Source: Piper betle | Taxonomy: Eukaryota; Streptophyta; Magnoliopsida; Piperales; Piperaceae | DNA length: 64,000 nt | Assembly (NCBI GenBank): GCA_033002965.1 | Contig: JAURVB010013334.1 | Location: forward strand, 1 to 64,000 | Direction: 5' to 3' | In this document: piece after piece, positions 59,591 through 64,000 of the stretch | How positions within the stretch are numbered: the stretch's first letter is position 1 | Layout: each line of letters opens with the position of its first letter | The notes under the pieces: model-generated | Database searches by the model: none | Told to the model about the DNA's origin: nothing | Seen by the model: the letters and a program-made list of their open reading frames with translations, nothing else | Made by a program: the position numbers and the translations under genes

Positions 59591-61243
59591 TTGGAGTCTA
59601 TACACCATAAAAGAAATCAAGGTCATGACGACTCCAAGTGAAGAAAAAGACCACGCAACCATCTGAAGATTGAAGATTGAAGAATGGAAGGAAGTGTTGA
59701 AGTGGATGATACTTTGGCCAGCGTTTGGTCACAATTTTGGCAACCAAAGCAAGGAGGTGCAAACTAAGGAGAAAGGAATTTTGACCTTTCTCTAACTTTT
59801 GGCCATGCATTTGGAAACCAAAGGCCTTAGGCTTGGTATGAAGCCATGAAGAAATTAGCTTCGATTACCCTTCGATCAAGGATTCAATAGGCGAGGGCAA
59901 AAGATTGAATATGAAGTGTTGATGCATCAAAGTTTGGTAATCGTTCGATCACACAGTCGGCTACCAAAGGTGATCATCGGCAAAACTCCAGAAACTAATT
60001 GTAGAGTTCGAAAGCTCACAGTAGATTGGTAAAGTTTGGAAAGATGGCTCAACAAACATTTGGTTGAGGGTTCGACAACTAAAAACGGGTTTCAGAAACC
60101 TATGACTGATGCAGTACAGAGATTCAGAAGCTAAACAAAGCTTCATTCAAGCTTCGATTGTGTGTTCTATAGTGGAAGATGATGTCACTAATTTTAAGTG
60201 AACATTTGGTCAGCGATCGGTCAAAAGTTCGACAACCGATTGTTTTGGAAAAGTTCCCAAAACTAGTGTTGGAAAAGCAAAAAGGGGAGGATTTGAATCC
60301 CAGCGGCTCATATTTTGGGAAAGGCTATGAAAGCCTACATATAGGGCCTTGAGGGAGTGTTTTGACACACCTTGGATGATGTTGAACCTCTAGACTCTCT
60401 TGGATCAATTATGGGAAGCTCAAGCATGTGTTAAGATTGACTTTACTTATTAAGTTGAATTCCTTGGTGTAAATTGTTTATCCAATGAGAGATCAGTGTA
60501 TGTGAGATTTGGCTAAAGTGTTCGAACTTGTTTTGTAAACTCTCAAGTTTTTAAGAGTGTGTGGGTACCTTGCCTAAAACAAAAGAGTGCTTGGAGAGAG
60601 GAGACTTGCTTTGTAAACTCTCAAGTTGTTGAGAGTGTGTGGGTACCTTGCCTAAAACAAAATGGTGCTTGAAGAGAGGGAACTTGCTTGGTTCAAGGTG
60701 TCAGCTTGTGAAGGGAATGTAGCTTCAAGGTGGTGGTTACTCCAAGGGCTGGTTGAACAACTCCTTAGCACTTGGGAGATGCTTGAGAAGGAAGGCTTAT
60801 AGCTTGCAAAGTTCCTTGGCATTCAATGTTGGAGAAAGAATGCTCCTAAGGGGTTAGGGGTACTAGGTTCCTTGGTGCTTTAGACATACTTGAGAAGGAT
60901 GGTTTCAAGTGCAAGATTCTTTAGCACTTGGTGCTTGTGAAGGAAGTCTTGTTGTAACTTGTAAGTTGTATAAGTTTGGTTTCCATCATAAAGCTACGAA
61001 GACCTACTTACTAAAGAACTTTGTATGATAGAAGAGAGGATGTACTGGTTGGGAACCTCTTGAAAAATTTATTTGTGTTGTCTTCCTTCTTTTTTCCTTT
61101 GTGTGATTGTGCTAATTGTTTATATCATTTGACTTGCATATTTACTTAACTCCCTTGTGTTTGACTTGATTGTTACGGCGAGTTAAGTTTTTTCAAGTTC
61201 TGGGTCATCTCATTACTTGTATGGTCTGACATTTTCACCAACA
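59590..61243 (+). repeat. Copia-type LTR G2b, inverted relative of G1
   Basis: It aligns with the complement of 46659-49544 from 'ttggagtctatacaccataaaag' to the terminus 'caccaaca' at 61243. It includes a TATA-like 'cctacatataggg' (60336), 'ccaatgagagatcagtgtatg' (60481) and a 60-bp internal duplication ('aaactctcaagtt.ttgagagtgtgtgggtaccttgcc', 60536 and 60614). A weak primer-site-like 'ttgtcatagaac' follows the end. No coding sequence follows. Confidence 0.7.
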
Positions 61244-61720
61244 CAAGTAAAAATTTGTCATAGAACATGTACCTCACACACTCCATTATTTAATTAATTT
61301 CATATTATTGCTAATTGTCTTGCTTATCTATTTCTTATGTCGATTGCTCATGCTCAATTGGATTATATCTTAGTTGTGCTAGTTTATTTGTTTTTACTTG
61401 CATATTTGTTTAATTTAAATCATTTCCGTTATTTTTGTTTATTATTACAATCATTATAAGGCTCTAAGGATTGCATATATGCAACTAATTATGATAAATA
61501 TTTGTAGTTAGTTATCTCCCGCATTAGGTATGACCTTTCAAGCATTGAACCGATATTTCATCAAATATCGATGACAAATGTAATTTTAATATTTAATAAA
61601 ACATTTTATGTATAATTTCAAATTTTAATTGAACTCGGTTTAATCCAATCGAACCAAATATAATCTTGTATAGTAACTAATACAATGTTTAAACTATGAT
61701 GGAGACACTCAATTGATTTG
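61244..61720. other. AT-rich spacer
   Basis: No frame or terminus is recognised. It is probably old internal or flanking sequence of the LTR before it. Confidence 0.4.
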
Positions 61721-62760
61721 CAGGTGATTTGAATGGAGTGGCTAGCCTTCCAAACATCATACGGGTCTGTGTTCAGCTTAACTTTTGATGATTTAGTCAT
61801 CAAACTCTATCATGTGAAATCAACGTGTATACATCAAGTTAGAAAAATCAACAAAGAAACCGCGAGTCTTCAAGTTTGCTCGACAATCGATAGATCTATC
61901 GGCTACCCATCACGAAGAGTGATTAAAAAATGAGAACTTTGTCACAAATCAAGAAGTTTTCGGTAGAACAATCGCAGCTGATCATGGTTGATTGGATAAG
62001 TAGAAGACTTTAGAATATTGTTTGACAGCTAAATGGAGTTCACCATAAGATAGAAAATGCACACCCGACAATAGCAACAACTTTGGCAGAATAGTTGACT
62101 CGGGCAAATGTTTAATAGACAATTGGTAGATCGTTAGTCACTGTAAAAATAACTTGAGAGTGCTCACATGAGAATTTCAAATGCATAATGGCTAGTATTA
62201 TTAGCTAAGACATCTTGGATTATAAATAAAGCCTTTGGGAGTGTGTTTTCAGCATTTCTTAAGACATGCAAGCATTAAAATTTGTGTTTTTGTTAAAACA
62301 CTTACAAACTCCTAGTTTTTTCACTTTCACATTCTAAGAATATTTGTAAATGATCTTGGCAAATGTGCTATTGATCCCGAGAGGCTTAGCTCAAGACATA
62401 ATTTTAAATACCATTTCGATTCCCACACTGAATTTATGGCTGAATTTATGGCGGGTACATGACATATTTAGCTCAATTAGTCAAATCAGTTCAACCTGAT
62501 TTTAAAATTATAAATAAAATATTTCAATAAATATTAAAAATATATTTTGTCATCAATATTTTATTAAATACCGGTTAAAATACGTAATTTTTAACAAAAA
62601 AAATATAATTTTGTGATAATCTCATATTAAAAAACCAAATCTTACGATATAGTATTTGAAACTATGGCTCAAACTATTGAGCTCTTGTTATAAACTCCTA
62701 CGGTATTAGGAGTGTGTGAGTTGCATCTTGGCCTTAGAGAAAGTAGAAAACCTATTTGGT
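61720..62760 (+). repeat. Old diverged relative of the copia-type LTR (G3)
   Basis: The layout resembles G2: 'ttgatgatttagtcatcaaac' near the start (61785), 'ggctacc' words, a TATA-like 'gattataaataaagcctttggga' (62218), 'gaggcttagctcaag' (62380) and 'aggagtgtgtgag' (62708). Identity is too low to set edges. It holds a 14-bp perfect palindrome CGATAGATCTATCG (61888-61901). Confidence 0.4.
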
Positions 62761-62775
62761 CTTCTGGACCAAATA
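62753..62775. repeat. Perfect 9-bp inverted repeat
   Basis: TATTTGGTC (62753-62761) and GACCAAATA (62767-62775) are separated by 5 bases, in otherwise unassigned sequence. Confidence 0.85.
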
Positions 62776-62882
62776 CCACTTTAAAACCCGGGCTGGATCT
62801 CTTACAAAGAGAAAGAGCTGGGGGGTCACATGGTGTTGACCTGGCATACGCTTTCCTGCAGATGCTTGGGTATGGTTACAAC

Positions 62883-62919
62883 GTGGTATGAATAAAGTGA
62901 CTCACTTTATTCATACCAC
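62883..62919. repeat. Perfect hairpin: 18-bp arms, 1-base spacer
   Basis: GTGGTATGAATAAAGTGA (62883-62900), C, then the exact complement (62902-62919). The centre contains TGACTCA, the core site of bZIP proteins. The direct repeat ACAACG flanks it (62878-62883 and 62918-62923, sharing arm bases). No T-run follows, so it is not a typical terminator. Confidence 0.95.
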
Positions 62920-63193
62920 AACGTTTCATGGAAATTGCAAGGTTGGAACTGGTAGGTTCGATAGGATATTTGAAACTAAGAAAACCACTTAATGGGCACT
63001 TTTACGCCCGAGTGATTGCCGCTTTTTCTCAGGATTTATATGTATGCTAGTTTCATATCATATAAGCAATTCAACAGGATATGCTATCTTGAGGCAAAAC
63101 TACACACATCGGAGCTCTCTACATACTTATTTAACATCTCCACATGCAGCGAGTATAGTCACAACAGTTAGCTCATCTATCTTAACTCCTCCC
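62920..63193. other. Unassigned sequence before the terminal LTR
   Basis: No gene or terminus was recognised; flank of the element that starts at 63194. Confidence 0.4.
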
Positions 63194-63711
63194 TGATGGA
63201 TTTTGGACGTATATATACAAGTATATAATTGTATCATATGCTATTAATAAGGTTTGGGCCTAAATTAAATTGATCTATTAAAGTTAAGGTTAATGGGCCA
63301 TTAATATTTAAGATAAATATGTGGAGATACCATATATTTAAGATGAGTATGGATAAATATGTGTAGATACCGTTTTCGTAATCTCTAATTTATGATGGGT
63401 TAAATTGAAATTATGAAAGATAAGGATAAATACGGTTATACGAATAAATACGGTTATGGTCCCCGAATTCGCACCGTTGTTTTTCTTTTCTGGTATCCCA
63501 TCATCCAGGAACTCTGGCTTTGGAGAACCGGTGTAGAATTTAGAAGATCAAACCAGAAGAAATCAAAGAATTGCTTTACTATTATGGATCCAGGTACGCT
63601 TCCGTTATTAAATTTATTTTCTTGATGATTTGATATGAAGAAGGTTTTATTGATGATGGTTTTATCATCTATATAATTTTGGATAAAGTTTAAAGTTTTT
63701 TTTATTCTACA
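63194..63711 (+). repeat. 5' LTR of a retroelement running off the window
   Basis: It ends ..TTATTCTACA at 63711, two bases before a perfect initiator-Met-tRNA primer site. The likely start is TGATGGATTTTGG at 63194, giving about 518 bp; the start is less sure because the partner LTR is outside the window. The copia superfamily is the more likely, given LTR length and primer site. Confidence 0.6.
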
Positions 63712-63713
63712 AG

Positions 63714-63725
63714 TGGTATCAGAGC
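63714..63725 (+). promoter_or_regulatory. Primer-binding site (initiator Met tRNA)
   Basis: A perfect TGGTATCAGAGC two bases after the LTR end. It is the best preserved primer site in the window apart from the TRIM array. Confidence 0.9.
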
Positions 63726-64000
63726 TACTTCATATTAAATCATTGAGAATTAATTGATTTATGTTTATTTTATTTTTGGAATGAGTCAATCATTCAATAC
63801 TTGTTTGTATGGGAAAATTTTATGGTTCAAATTTACAATATTCCCTTATTCACCAAAATTGACATGGTTTACAACCAATCTTCTTCAACTTATTTAGAAT
63901 ACCCTAAATTTTGGATGGTGAATATGGTGATTATGTATTTTACTTTGCCCAAATTTTGCACTGTCAATATCAGTTTATGGGATATTTTTCCCAAATCAAG
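63726..64000 (+). mobile_element. Start of the internal region of the terminal retroelement
   Basis: AT-rich leader and possible start of gag. No domain is recognised before the window ends. Confidence 0.4.

Noticed and set aside
63413..63625. 70-codon frame at 63413
   Set aside because: It lies inside the terminal 5' LTR, upstream of the primer site, with no domain.

Overview
This is plant nuclear DNA. It has no bacterial operons, tRNA or rRNA genes, and no long intact ORFs. It does have plant-type LTR retrotransposons (Tat with two RNase H domains, Athila, and Tekay/Del-like chromovirus LTRs), TRIMs, MULE- and CACTA-like DNA elements, AT microsatellites and one intron-split plant gene remnant. 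The host is an angiosperm; I cannot name the species. Nearly all of the 64 kb is transposon, much of it nested and decayed by stop codons, frameshifts and apparent G-to-A or C-to-T changes.

Layout. 1-5 kb: Tekay-type LTR pieces, two of them fused. 5-12 kb: an Athila-lineage element on the minus strand that keeps gag and protease but has lost RT, RNase H and integrase. 12.99-33.38 kb: a three-level nest resolved by target-site duplications. A Tekay-type solo LTR (TSD ATCAT, 12998-33377) is split by a Tat element (15856-33099). The Tat 5' LTR is itself split by another Tekay-type solo LTR (15887-18304, TSD CCTTG), and its 3' LTR by a MULE-like element (31893-32770, TSD GTTTTTAAC). 33.7-37.1 kb: exon-like blocks of a POLAR-like gene on the minus strand, with two TRIM insertions of one family and an in-frame stop.

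37.3-41.0 kb: another Tekay-type LTR. 41.4-42.2 kb: an element with long terminal inverted repeats. 43.1-45.9 kb: a third Tekay-type solo LTR (TSD AGCAA). 46.0-50.35 kb: a probable CACTA element carrying a copia-type LTR, which in turn carries a head-to-tail TRIM array (four LTRs, three internal units). 51.3-57.0 kb: a Tekay-like element on the minus strand, again reduced to gag, protease and a stub of RT. 57-62.8 kb: diverged LTR-like repeats, including inverted relatives of the copia LTR at 46.7-49.5 kb. 63.2 kb to the end: a 5' LTR and the start of an element with a perfect initiator-Met-tRNA primer site.

No host gene looks intact. The points most worth a second look are the TRIM array and the pre-LTR motif it shares with Tekay elements, the two independent gag-protease-only derivatives, the nested chronology, the TRIM-invaded POLAR-like locus, and a perfect 18-bp-arm hairpin at 62883-62919. 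Coordinates of diverged element edges are approximate unless a TSD is quoted.
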